The notes: generated by a model not told the origin, from the sequence alone. DNA of 64,000 nucleotides from an uncultured Mycoplasmatota bacterium (GCA_913062645.1 CAJXVW010000001.1:868001-932000), one strand, 5' to 3'. Shown: positions 48,028 through 56,143, counted from the stretch's first letter. A program made the numbers and translations.

Positions 48028-48043
48028 ATGTGCATATGCACAT
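48028..48043 (+). promoter_or_regulatory. Palindromic operator at the DUF134-NifX promoter
   Basis: ATGTGCATATGCACAT is a perfect 16-bp palindrome that begins 2 bases after the -10 and covers the expected start site. A helix-turn-helix repressor bound here would block transcription. The first gene's DUF134 domain is the obvious candidate; autoregulation is inferred. Confidence 0.65.
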
Positions 48044-48055
48044 AGGAGTGATGCC

Positions 48056-48763
48056 ATGAACCAATCACGCAAAAAGCGTTATGCCCGTCGCCTGGACGCC
48101 AGCCGACATTTCAAGCCGCAAGGCGTACCGCGCAGTGAACTGCGCGTGCAACGGGTGGAACTGGATGAGTTCGAAGTGATCCGCCTGATCGACATCGAAG
48201 GACTGAACCAGATCGACGCCGCAACGGAAATGGAAGTCTCCCGAGCCACGGTTCAACGGCTGCTTGCCAGCGGACGGAAGAAGATCGCCACGGCGATTCT
48301 GGACAACTGTGCACTGGAGATCACCAATAGCATCTACAACATCAAACTAAAAGGAGAAAACAAGATGAACATCGCCGCCAAACCCACCAAGATCATCGCC
48401 TTTCCAACCAGTGACAGAACGACCATCGACGGTCATTTCGGCCACACCAAGGAGTTCGCCATCTACACCGTTGCCGACAACACCGTAAGCGACATCGGCT
48501 ACGTCACCCCACCGCCGCATGAACCCGGCGTACTGCCGCGTTTCCTCGCCGATCAGAACATCGACGTGATCGTCACCGGCGGCATGGGCCAGCGCGCCGT
48601 CAGCTTGTTCGAACGACACGGCATCGATGTCATCCTTGGCGCCAACGGACGAATCGACGTCAATCTCAACGAATATCTCGCCGGATTTCTCGATTCCACA
48701 GGCAGCAGTTGCGACCCGCACGACGGCGATCATCCGCACCATCACGAACATCACCACGAGTAG
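48056..48763 (+). CDS. Fusion of DUF134 DNA-binding domain and NifX/NifB-type domain with His-rich tail
   Basis: A 235-residue protein. Residues 1-90 are a DUF134 domain (DASRHFKPQGVPRSEL, EFEVIRLIDIEGLNQIDAATEMEVSRATVQRLLASGRKKIA contains a sigma-like helix-turn-helix). Residues about 104-215 form a dinitrogenase iron-molybdenum cofactor domain (DGHFGHTKEFAIY, VTGGMGQRAVSLFERHGIDVILG). The tail DPHDGDHPHHHEHHHE is likely metal binding. The two parts are usually separate genes. An internal AAAAGGAG at 48349-48356, 8 bases before ATG 48365, could also give the NifX domain alone. The family context suggests an iron-sulfur or molybdenum/tungsten role, not nitrogen fixation. Confidence 0.88.
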   Translation: MNQSRKKRYARRLDASRHFKPQGVPRSELRVQRVELDEFEVIRLIDIEGLNQIDAATEMEVSRATVQRLLASGRKKIATAILDNCALEITNSIYNIKLKGENKMNIAAKPTKIIAFPTSDRTTIDGHFGHTKEFAIYTVADNTVSDIGYVTPPPHEPGVLPRFLADQNIDVIVTGGMGQRAVSLFERHGIDVILGANGRIDVNLNEYLAGFLDSTGSSCDPHDGDHPHHHEHHHE

Positions 48764-48776
48764 AGGAGGAATTACC

Positions 48777-49169
48777 ATGCGCATCGCCGTCCCCACCGAA
48801 GGACAAACCAAAGAAGCACCCGTCAGCCCCCATTTCGGACGTTGCGATTACTATTGCATCTACGATTCGGAAACGTTGGCGTTTGATTTCGTCACCAATC
48901 CGTTCGTCAAGGAAAACGCAGCCGGCAACAAAGCGGCCGGTTTGTTGCACGATCATGCGGTTGATTTTGTGATTGCCCAAGAAATCGGCAGCAAGGCCCA
49001 ACAAACGCTCAACAAACTGCAGATCAAGACCTTCCACAGTAAGTCGGAGGGATCGCTGATCGATCAAATTTACAAGTTCATGGAACGAGATCTACCGGAA
49101 TTGACGAAAGGCACCAAGGACAACAAGCACGATCATGTTCATCACGAAGCACACGAGCACAATCATTAA
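48777..49169 (+). CDS. NifX/NifB-type dinitrogenase cofactor domain protein with His-rich tail
   Basis: A 130-residue single-domain protein of the dinitrogenase iron-molybdenum cofactor biosynthesis superfamily (MRIAVPTEGQTKEAPVSPHFGRCDYYCIYD, AAGLLHDHAVDFVIAQEIGSKAQQTL). The tail HDHVHHEAHEHNH is histidine rich, like that of the upstream protein. GAGGAGG precedes ATG 48777. The pair is co-transcribed from the operator-bearing promoter. These proteins bind metal-sulfur clusters in many non-diazotrophs; the exact job here is unknown. Confidence 0.9.
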   Translation: MRIAVPTEGQTKEAPVSPHFGRCDYYCIYDSETLAFDFVTNPFVKENAAGNKAAGLLHDHAVDFVIAQEIGSKAQQTLNKLQIKTFHSKSEGSLIDQIYKFMERDLPELTKGTKDNKHDHVHHEAHEHNH

Positions 49170-49236
49170 TGGTCGCAAGATATTATAAGTTGTAAAACGC
49201 TTTTATTAATTCATTTATTCTTATTTATAATGATTA

Positions 49237-49290
49237 TGATATAATATCGGTCAATTTGGTTTGAGCGGTCGTATCGACAACTTTATCATG
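49237..49290 (+). promoter_or_regulatory. Promoter-like element ahead of a terminator (possible small RNA)
   Basis: TGATATAAT at 49237-49245 faces the hairpin at 49291-49328. A transcript starting near 49252 would be about 77 bases and end in that terminator. No ORF or strong -35 is seen, so this could be a small RNA or a chance match. Confidence 0.25.
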
Positions 49291-49328
49291 AAAAAAAGGA
49301 CAAATCATCGTGACGATTTGTCCTTTTT
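49291..49328. terminator. Terminator of rarA (bidirectional)
   Basis: AAAAAGGACAAATC pairs with GATTTGTCCTTTTT across an 8-base loop, with A and T runs outside. It overlaps the last codons of rarA. Confidence 0.85.
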
Positions 49329-50558
49329 GAGTACCTTCTTGATCAATTGGTTGCGTTCGTCGAGAGCCCGCTCGTACCGACCGGTTTGCTTGGCCTGGTA
49401 ATAGATCTTGTCAAACAGTTCCTTGGGCATGTACTGTTGGTAGACGAGCGCGTCGTCGTAATCATGCGGGTATTTGTAGGGATCCTTGTCCTCAAAGTTG
49501 GCAACGTTGATGATGTGATTGGGAATTTTCGGCGTTTTACCCTCCATGACGTCCTTGAGCGCGGCATCGATGGCGGACGCGGCGCTGTTGGATTTCGGGG
49601 AGAGGCACATGTCGACGACCAGCATCGCCAGCGGAATCCGCGCTTCGGGAAAACCGACGCGTTCACAGGCATTGACGCAGGCGTCCATGCGGCTGACGAT
49701 CTGCGGGTTGGCGAGACCGACGTCCTCAAACGCGATGACGCTCATCCGGCGCAGAATCGATGGCAAATCCTCCATTGCGATCAACCGGGCCAGATAATGC
49801 AGGGCGGCGTCGACGTCGCTGCCGCGAATCGACTTCTGGAAGGCCGAGAGGATGTTATAGTAGTTGTCCTCGTCCTTGTCGAGCGCAAGCGAGGGCTGAA
49901 GCAGAAGATCCTTGGCCATGTCGCGAGTGACGGTTTCACCGGGATGGGCCATGTTGATCAGCTCGAGCTGGTTGATGGCGCTGCGAATCTCATTGTTAGC
50001 GGCGGTGGCGATGTAGTCGTACACATCCTCTTCAAGGGTTGCCGTGAGTTCGTCTTTGAACTCTGCTTCGACTTGTTTGAGTCGCATGACGATGTCGGAC
50101 GGACGAATCGGTTTCAGTTTGAGTACGTGGGTACGGGACCGAACGGCGGGATTGACACTGTGATAGGGATTGTTGGTGGTGAGGCCGATGATGATCACAT
50201 CTCCCGCCTCGACATGGGGCAACAGATAATCCTGAATGTCCTTGTTCATGCGATGAATCTCATCGACGATCAGAATCGCACCGTAGTTCTTACTTTCCTT
50301 GATGATTTCGACGAGTTCACTCTTGCGATCGGTCGATGCGTTGAACTTGTAGGTCCTCAGACCATAAACATGGCCGACCGCTTCCGCGATCGTCGTCTTG
50401 CCGATGCCGGGCGGACCGTAGAGGATGAGGCTGAACATGTTGCCGTTTTTGATCATCTTGCGGACGATGCCGTGGGGACCGACGATGTGGTCCTGGCCGA
50501 CAATCTGATCGAATGATGCGGGCCGGGCACGGTATGCGAGGGGGCGTTTGAATTCCAT
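49305..50558 (-). CDS. rarA: Replication-associated recombination protein RarA (MgsA)
   Basis: A 417-residue AAA+ ATPase of the clamp-loader type that acts at stalled replication forks. It has RPASFDQIVGQDHIVG, Walker A GPPGIGKTT, Walker B LIVDEIHRMN and the sensor TTNNPYHSVN, then the C-terminal IAFEDVGLANPQ and PLAMLVVDMCLSPKSNSA oligomerisation region. ATG 50558 follows AGGTGAT; the longer reading to 50585 would include the promoter. Confidence 0.97.
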   Translation of the reverse strand: MEFKRPLAYRARPASFDQIVGQDHIVGPHGIVRKMIKNGNMFSLILYGPPGIGKTTIAEAVGHVYGLRTYKFNASTDRKSELVEIIKESKNYGAILIVDEIHRMNKDIQDYLLPHVEAGDVIIIGLTTNNPYHSVNPAVRSRTHVLKLKPIRPSDIVMRLKQVEAEFKDELTATLEEDVYDYIATAANNEIRSAINQLELINMAHPGETVTRDMAKDLLLQPSLALDKDEDNYYNILSAFQKSIRGSDVDAALHYLARLIAMEDLPSILRRMSVIAFEDVGLANPQIVSRMDACVNACERVGFPEARIPLAMLVVDMCLSPKSNSAASAIDAALKDVMEGKTPKIPNHIINVANFEDKDPYKYPHDYDDALVYQQYMPKELFDKIYYQAKQTGRYERALDERNQLIKKVLKKDKSSR

Positions 50559-50575
50559 GGGTATCACCTGTAAAT

Positions 50576-50584
50576 ATTGTATCA
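50576..50584 (-). promoter_or_regulatory. Extended -10 promoter of rarA
   Basis: The minus strand reads TGATACAAT about 18 bases ahead of the ATG. Confidence 0.45.
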
Positions 50585-50601
50585 TAGAATGGGCCGATGT
50601 G

Positions 50602-50610
50602 TGGTATAAT
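50602..50610 (+). promoter_or_regulatory. Extended -10 promoter of the membrane protein at 50633
   Basis: TGGTATAAT, diverging from the rarA promoter; TGAGGAGTGA follows before the ATG. Confidence 0.5.
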
Positions 50611-50632
50611 ATTACATTGAGGAGTGAGTACC

Positions 50633-51196
50633 ATGAATCTGGATTTTCTAGCCATCGCCATCGTCTTTCTAATCAGCAGTTCCGGTGTACCGCTGTACGC
50701 CTTCATCACCCGCCGTCACTTCGTGCGACTGCGTTCCTACTATGCCGTACAAGCGCTGTTCTGGCTGTTTCTTGCCGTACTCAGCGTTCTGGCCATGTTT
50801 GTCAGCGTCAACACGTTCTCGATCGTTGTCAACGCGTTGCTGGCGATTGCCGGTCTGGTGTTCGGGAGCTACGGCCTGACGATGATTTTCAAGGACAACG
50901 GCGCGTACTTGCTGCCGTTTGCCAAAGACAACAACAAAGATGCGTTCATGACCTATGGCGCATCGCTGGATGTCGAGAGCATCAAGATCTCGACATTGAA
51001 CGGCGTGCGCATGGACGTCGTCCATTTCGTCAAGGTCACACCCGAACAACAACAGCAGATCATCCAGGACGTCTCCAATCATCCCGAACTGGTCGCTCCG
51101 TTCGGCACCAAAGAGGCGTTCCGCAAGTTGCTGCGCACGTTCACGTTCCCGTTCATCATCATCGCCTTCGCGATTCTGATGCAGTTCGGGATGTAA
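50633..51196 (+). CDS. Membrane protein of unknown function
   Basis: A 187-residue protein with about three N-terminal hydrophobic segments (residues 3-25, 40-60 and 64-88), a soluble stretch of about 75 residues (KDNGAYLLPFAKDNNKD to HPELVAPFGTKEAFRK) and a C-terminal helix (TFPFIIIAFAILMQFGM). The soluble part has VHFVKVTPEQQQQI, predicted mixed alpha/beta. I do not recognise the family. It has its own promoter and no close partner. Confidence 0.75.
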   Translation: MNLDFLAIAIVFLISSSGVPLYAFITRRHFVRLRSYYAVQALFWLFLAVLSVLAMFVSVNTFSIVVNALLAIAGLVFGSYGLTMIFKDNGAYLLPFAKDNNKDAFMTYGASLDVESIKISTLNGVRMDVVHFVKVTPEQQQQIIQDVSNHPELVAPFGTKEAFRKLLRTFTFPFIIIAFAILMQFGM

Positions 51197-51209
51197 GCGA
51201 GCTGAGTAG

Positions 51210-51238
51210 TTGTCCCCGCCCACCGATGGTGGTACAAT
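51210..51238 (+). promoter_or_regulatory. Promoter of nadA-nadB-PHP phosphatase
   Basis: TTGTCC (51210-51215) and TACAAT (51233-51238) are 17 bases apart, with TGG extending the -10. Confidence 0.55.
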
Positions 51239-51257
51239 GAGTATTGAGGTGAACCCC

Positions 51258-52166
51258 ATGAACCAAACCGAGATGTTCGAGGCGATCCGTCGTCTCAAAG
51301 AAGAGAAAAACGCCGTTATACTGGCGCATTATTATCAGGAAGGACCCGTTCAGGACGTTGCCGATTACACCGGCGACAGTCTTTATTTGAGCCAAGTTGC
51401 AGCGTCCACAGACGCCGACATCATCGTCTTCGCCGGCGTCCATTTTATGGCCGAAACGGCGAAGATCCTCAGTCCTGAAAAAACCGTGTTATTACCGGTT
51501 GCCGAAGCAGGCTGTCCGATGGCCGACATGGTCACCGAAGTGCGGCTCGAACAGTATCGGAAGAAGCATCCCGACCGTGTTGTCGTATGTTATGTTAACT
51601 CGACTGCAAGGGTTAAGGCACTTAGTGATGTCTGTGTCACCAGCAGCAATGCCGAGAAAATCATCAAACACTACAAAGACCAGAAACTCTTGTATGTGCC
51701 GGACAAGAATCTCGGCGCCTACATGAAATACAAATACGACCTCGACATGGATCTGTGGCCCGGCTTTTGCTGCGTCCACAACGATCTGACGATGGACGAC
51801 GTGCGGACGATGAAAGCGAAATATCCAAGCGCCCAACTGATCATTCATCCCGAGGCCAAACTCGAGCTGTTGCAAGAAGCCGATTATGTCGGGAGCACCA
51901 AGGGTCTCTTGGAATACACGATCAACAGCGACCACGACGAGTTCATCGTCGGGACCGAAGACGGCATCCTCCACACGATGAAGAAACACTCGCCCAACAA
52001 AACCTTCCACATTCTCAACTCCGGACTCAAATGTTATGACATGAAACTGACGCATCTCGAGGATGTCTATCTCGCCCTCAAGCACAACCAGTTTGAAGTG
52101 ACCGTCCCGGATGACATCCGAGAAAAGGCCTTCCAGGCGCTAGACAAGATGCTTTCCCTCAGCTAG
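51258..52166 (+). CDS. nadA: Quinolinate synthase NadA
   Basis: NadA condenses iminoaspartate with dihydroxyacetone phosphate to quinolinate. The 302-residue protein has the three likely [4Fe-4S] ligands C86 (EAGCPMAD), C171 or C172 (WPGFCCVHN) and C259 (SGLKCYDM), at the usual spacing. AHYYQ, GDSLYLSQVA and HPEAKLELLQEADYVGSTKG are conserved. ATG 51258 follows TGAGGTGA. nadB lies 11 bases downstream. Confidence 0.97.
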   Translation: MNQTEMFEAIRRLKEEKNAVILAHYYQEGPVQDVADYTGDSLYLSQVAASTDADIIVFAGVHFMAETAKILSPEKTVLLPVAEAGCPMADMVTEVRLEQYRKKHPDRVVVCYVNSTARVKALSDVCVTSSNAEKIIKHYKDQKLLYVPDKNLGAYMKYKYDLDMDLWPGFCCVHNDLTMDDVRTMKAKYPSAQLIIHPEAKLELLQEADYVGSTKGLLEYTINSDHDEFIVGTEDGILHTMKKHSPNKTFHILNSGLKCYDMKLTHLEDVYLALKHNQFEVTVPDDIREKAFQALDKMLSLS

Positions 52167-52177
52167 TAGGTGATTCG

Positions 52178-53677
52178 ATGCACCAAATCAACACCGACAT
52201 CGTCATTGTCGGTGCCGGACTTGCCGGTCTCTACACGGCGCTCAACATCGATTCGGACAAACGGATCGTGATCGTCGTCAAAGAAGACCTGTCCGACACC
52301 AACAGTCGACTCGCCCAGGGCGGCATTGCCGGCGAACTCACAATCAATCCCGACAATCTCGACGCCCACATCAAGGATACCCTCACCGCGGGATCCTTTT
52401 TGAACGACGAGAACGCCGTCCGCGTGCTGGTGAACGAGGCCGGCAAGAACATCCGTCGTCTGATGGACTTCGATGTCGCCTTCGACCGCGACGACGCGGG
52501 CAATGTCCTGTTGACGCAAGAAGGCGGCCATTCGACGCGCCGCATCCTCCATGCCGGGGGCGATTCTACCGGTCGCGACATCATGAAGGCGCTCCGCGCC
52601 GAATGCAAGAAGCGCCCAAACATTCAGGTTCTCGAAAACACGATGGCGCTCGAGCTCCTGCACCAGGACAACATCTGTTACGGCGTCAGCTGCCTGAACG
52701 GCGACAACGGGAACTTTCTCGTTTTGGCCGATCATACCGTGCTCGCCACCGGCGGCATCGGCAATCTCTATGGCGCCACGACCAATTCCACCAGCGCCAC
52801 CGGTGACGGCATTGCCATCGCATTTCGTGCGGGGGTCGCCGTCGATCACATGGAGTTCGTTCAGTTCCACCCGACGGCGTTTCACAACGAATACGCCAAA
52901 CACCGTCAGAAGTTTCTGATCAGTGAAGCGGTCCGCGGCGAAGGAGCCCATCTGATCAACTCCGAAGGCGAACGCTTCATGAACAAATACGACGAGCGGC
53001 TCGAACTCGCACCGCGCGACAAGGTGTCGCAGGCCATATATCGGGAAATGTACGATACCTGGACCGATCACGTGTATCTGGATGCCCGGCATCTCGGTGA
53101 AGCCTTTCTGAAGCAACGGTTTCCAACCATTTACGAGCATCTGGCCCACGAAGGATATCGCATGGAACACGATCTGATTCCCGTCAGTCCCGTCGAACAC
53201 TTCGGCGTTGGTGGCATTCGCACCGACATCGACGGCAAAACCACGATGAATCGCCTGTTCGCCAATGGGGAATGCGCCTCCAACGGCGTCCACGGAGCGA
53301 ATCGTCTGGCGTCCAACTCCCTCCTGGAATGCATCGTCTTCGGCGGCCGCATCGCCGATTGGATCAACCAGTCCGCGCCGGCAACGCCGTCCTTTCAACC
53401 GCAGGTGTCGATTCACACCAGCCACAACTACAACTACATCCCGATGAAAACCAAACTGGGGATGTTGATGGACGAGTACGTCGGCATCGTCCGCACCAAC
53501 GATGGACTGTTGCTCGCCAAGCAACAGATCGGTGAGATGGAATACAACCTGCTCCGTCATCCGAACAACTCGAAATATTACTTTGAAGCCCTCAACATGG
53601 TGCAAACGGCGCTCCTCATCATCCGCGGCGCGCTGGCGCGCGAAACCAGTGTCGGATGCCATTACCGGATCAACTGA
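52178..53677 (+). CDS. nadB: L-aspartate oxidase NadB
   Basis: NadB oxidises L-aspartate to iminoaspartate for NadA. The 499-residue flavoprotein has the FAD-binding IVGAGLAGLYTAL (residues 9-20), RLAQGGIAG, EGGHSTRRILHAGGDSTGRD, ATGGIG and EFVQFHPTAF motifs, and RGEGAHLIN. It is a fumarate-reductase-type fold, and the EGGHS/RR arrangement favours NadB. No nadC follows; instead a PHP-domain phosphatase starts in its stop codon (TGATG). Confidence 0.95.
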   Translation: MHQINTDIVIVGAGLAGLYTALNIDSDKRIVIVVKEDLSDTNSRLAQGGIAGELTINPDNLDAHIKDTLTAGSFLNDENAVRVLVNEAGKNIRRLMDFDVAFDRDDAGNVLLTQEGGHSTRRILHAGGDSTGRDIMKALRAECKKRPNIQVLENTMALELLHQDNICYGVSCLNGDNGNFLVLADHTVLATGGIGNLYGATTNSTSATGDGIAIAFRAGVAVDHMEFVQFHPTAFHNEYAKHRQKFLISEAVRGEGAHLINSEGERFMNKYDERLELAPRDKVSQAIYREMYDTWTDHVYLDARHLGEAFLKQRFPTIYEHLAHEGYRMEHDLIPVSPVEHFGVGGIRTDIDGKTTMNRLFANGECASNGVHGANRLASNSLLECIVFGGRIADWINQSAPATPSFQPQVSIHTSHNYNYIPMKTKLGMLMDEYVGIVRTNDGLLLAKQQIGEMEYNLLRHPNNSKYYFEALNMVQTALLIIRGALARETSVGCHYRIN

Positions 53678-54474
53678 TGAAGATCAACTACCACACTCAT
53701 CACGAGCTCTGCGGTCACGCCGGCGGCACCTGTGAGGATTACGTCAAAGAAGCGCTCGTCCAGTCCTTCACCGAACTGGGCTTCAGCGACCATGCACCGT
53801 TTGACAAATACAACCTGGGCTTCCGCATGAACGACGCCGATTTGGACGAATATCTGCGTGATATCGAGACCGTTCAAAAGACCTATGGTGACCGATTGAC
53901 CATCAAAAAAGGAATCGAAGCCGAATACTGGTACACCGAAGGTGAATATTTGCAAGAACTGCGATCAAAATTGGACTACATGATCCTTGGCCAGCACTTC
54001 ATATCGATGACATTTGACGATACCGATCTGATCAGCACCTTCGCTTTGTCAATGCCGGAACATCTTGATGTGTATGCCACCTATTTGTGTGACGCGATGC
54101 AAAGTGGTCACTATGACATGATCGCTCATCCCGACCTGTACATGCACGGTTATTTGAACTTCGACGAACATGCCAAACGAGCTGCGCACAAGATCTGCAG
54201 TTGTGCCGAAGCGACAGCTGTCATTTTGGAGTTCAACGCCAATGGGTATCGACGCGCTAGAGTCGACACCCCGCAAGGCAGAGTCCACCCATACCCGCGA
54301 ACCGAGTTCTGGGACATTGCCGAACAGTATGAAGTACGAACAATCTTGAACAGTGATTGCCATTCCCCCGGGCATCTGTACGATGACACCATCCGAGCAG
54401 CGGAAGAAGCATATCAGTTTCGAAGCATGATCAAAATTACGACATGGTCTGAAATCAATCGAAACAGCAGGTAG
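53677..54474 (+). CDS. PHP-domain phosphoesterase, histidinol-phosphatase-like
   Basis: A 265-residue metal-dependent phosphoesterase. NYHTHHELCGHAGG supplies HxH, followed by SDHAPF, KKGIEAEY, ILGQHF, MIAHPD and NSDCHSPGHL: the full PHP metal-ligand series. HisK-type histidinol phosphatases have this form, but no histidine-biosynthesis gene is nearby. Its coupling to nadB (overlapping TGATG) raises another substrate as possible. The start is ATG 53677. Confidence 0.87.
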   Translation: MKINYHTHHELCGHAGGTCEDYVKEALVQSFTELGFSDHAPFDKYNLGFRMNDADLDEYLRDIETVQKTYGDRLTIKKGIEAEYWYTEGEYLQELRSKLDYMILGQHFISMTFDDTDLISTFALSMPEHLDVYATYLCDAMQSGHYDMIAHPDLYMHGYLNFDEHAKRAAHKICSCAEATAVILEFNANGYRRARVDTPQGRVHPYPRTEFWDIAEQYEVRTILNSDCHSPGHLYDDTIRAAEEAYQFRSMIKITTWSEINRNSR

Positions 54475-54492
54475 ATGCCCTACCTGTTTTTT
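54468..54492 (+). terminator. Terminator of the nadA operon
   Basis: CAGGTAG-ATGCC-CTACCTG followed by TTTTTT; the stop TAG is part of the stem. Confidence 0.9.
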
Positions 54493-54652
54493 GATGCGAA
54501 ATTTTCGCTGTGAGCGCGTTTTGATTTCTGATGGAAAAACATGAATTTCATCAATAAAAATGGAAAATACGAGAAAAAGAACACCCCATTTTCCAGGTGT
54601 CACAAGAAGTGGATTTTAGAAAAAATAAATATAGTCATTGATTAATTATGAA

Positions 54653-54663
54653 TATGTTAACTC
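54653..54663 (+). repeat. Direct repeat copy 1 in AT-rich gap
   Basis: TATGTTAACTC; the same 11 bases recur at 54778-54788, 125 bases further. Each contains the palindrome GTTAAC. Confidence 0.5.
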
Positions 54664-54777
54664 AACAAAAGAGGGTATATTTTTATTGATTTTTGCGATA
54701 AAAAGCTGAATATAGTGCCCAACTAACCAAAAGAGAGGGGTTGATTGTGGATTGTATTAACTTCCTATAATATATAT

Positions 54778-54788
54778 TATGTTAACTC
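54778..54788 (+). repeat. Direct repeat copy 2 in AT-rich gap
   Basis: Second copy of TATGTTAACTC, just downstream of a run of TATATA that overlaps a TATAAT box. Confidence 0.5.
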
Positions 54789-55109
54789 TAATAGATGTCT
54801 AAACAAAGGCTTTATGTTCGTCTATGTGCATAATGTGGAAAATATTTTTATCAACTTCTATCAACCTCTCTTGCCTTCTCTTTCAAATTAAAATAATCGA
54901 AGGGTTCAAAAGTGATTTAAATTTTTCATTTATTCTCTTTTACTAACTCAAGAAATTAAAATTTACGTATTTTGATTATCATGGTCACAGGTAATATAAT
55001 ATTGATCGTCTAATTTTGATTGAGTTATGTATACCATGGGTGTTGGTTGGTTCGATTGGAATCGTGAACAGATATTTTACATTTTGTATACTTCTTCGCG
55101 GAAGCTTTG

Positions 55110-55118
55110 TGGTATCAT
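55110..55118 (+). promoter_or_regulatory. Extended -10 promoter of the asparaginase gene
   Basis: TGGTATCAT, 17 bases before the GTG start; no good -35. Confidence 0.45.
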
Positions 55119-55135
55119 AGGTGTGAGGTGATTTT

Positions 55136-56113
55136 GTGAACAAGGTTGTTTTGATTTTTACCGGTGGTACGATCGGCATGAAACTTGATGTGATATCGCA
55201 GGGTGTCATCCCCGCGCTCACTCCCAATGAGATTCTATACGCACTATCGGGTCTTGATGAGTTCGATAATTTGATCGTGCACGAATTTTCTGCGAAGCCA
55301 TCTCCCTACATCACCAACGCGGACATGCAGCAACTTGCCACGCTTGTCGAATCGTATCTCGCCGATGACAATGTCGACGGTGCGGTCGTCATTCACGGCA
55401 CAGATGTCCTCGAAGAGACGGCGTTCTATCTTCACTGTGTGATCGCCTCGGAAAAACCGGTCATTCTTACGGGGTCAATGAAGAATGCCAGTGAATTTGG
55501 TTACGATGGGGTCACCAATCTCGTATCCAGCATCAAGGTTGCCCAAGCTCCGGAATCAATCGGCAAAGGAACGTTGATCGTGATGAACGATACGATCAAT
55601 TCCGCCCTTGAAGTGACGAAGACCCACACAATGAGCCTCGACACCTTCAAATCGATCGAATTCGGACCGCTTGGAATCATTGACCAGGGGGAAGTCATCT
55701 ACTATCGTGACGTCACCCATTTCCGGCAATATCGACTGTTGAATAAAATCAATTCGGATACCTATCTGTTGAAGGCGTACGCCGGCATGTCGGGCGATCT
55801 GATCGATCACTTCCTCGCCCATCACGCCAAAGGCATCGTCATCGAATCACTCGGTCGCGGCAATTTGCCGCCGATCATGATGCCGGCGATTGACAAGGCG
55901 ATCGCCAACGGCGTGCACATCGTCATCGTGTCCCGGTGTTACTCGGGACGGGTGCTCGACACGTACGCTTACGAGGGGGGCGGTCGCGACCTCACCAACC
56001 GCAGGTGCATCCTCGGCGGCAACTTCAACGGTCAGAAAGCGCGGATCCTGTTGATGCTCGCGATCAGCAACAACCTCGATCACGACGCCATCACGAAACT
56101 CTTCAAACTATAA
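55136..56113 (+). CDS. ansA: Type I L-asparaginase
   Basis: A 325-residue enzyme that hydrolyses asparagine to aspartate and ammonia. The first threonine motif FTGGTIGM is at residues 8-15, and the second is HGTDVLEETAFYL; ILTGSM follows. There is no signal peptide, so it is cytoplasmic, consistent with type I. The start is GTG 55136 behind GTGAGGTGA. The aspartate made could feed NadB, but the genes are in separate transcripts. Confidence 0.93.
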   Translation: MNKVVLIFTGGTIGMKLDVISQGVIPALTPNEILYALSGLDEFDNLIVHEFSAKPSPYITNADMQQLATLVESYLADDNVDGAVVIHGTDVLEETAFYLHCVIASEKPVILTGSMKNASEFGYDGVTNLVSSIKVAQAPESIGKGTLIVMNDTINSALEVTKTHTMSLDTFKSIEFGPLGIIDQGEVIYYRDVTHFRQYRLLNKINSDTYLLKAYAGMSGDLIDHFLAHHAKGIVIESLGRGNLPPIMMPAIDKAIANGVHIVIVSRCYSGRVLDTYAYEGGGRDLTNRRCILGGNFNGQKARILLMLAISNNLDHDAITKLFKL

Positions 56114-56114
56114 A

Positions 56115-56143
56115 AAAAAGCGAACGTCAACCGTTCGCTTTTT
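56115..56143. terminator. Bidirectional terminator between ansA and the YwaF-like pair
   Basis: AAAAAGCGAACG-TCAAC-CGTTCGCTTTTT; it overlaps the 3' end of the minus-strand gene. Confidence 0.85.

Larger units (their letters stand above)
54493..55109. other. AT-rich intergenic region without genes
   Basis: About 640 bases between the nadA operon and ansA hold no credible ORF with a ribosome site. Base composition is far more AT-rich than the flanking genes. I see an 11-base direct repeat, a near inverted repeat of AAGAGAGGGGTTGAT (54731-54745) with ATCAACCTCTCTT (54862-54874), and TATAAT at 54766-54771. It may hold a small RNA, an old insertion scar or a structural site; I cannot assign it. 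Confidence 0.6.

Noticed and set aside
48056-49169. Evidence for nitrogen fixation.
   Set aside because: NifX-like proteins are widespread in non-diazotrophs, and no nifH, nifD or nifK gene is visible.
54741-54788. Small gene or DnaA-box region in the AT-rich gap.
   Set aside because: No ORF with a ribosome site is present and no TTATCCACA box is seen; only weak promoter-like and repeat sequences remain.
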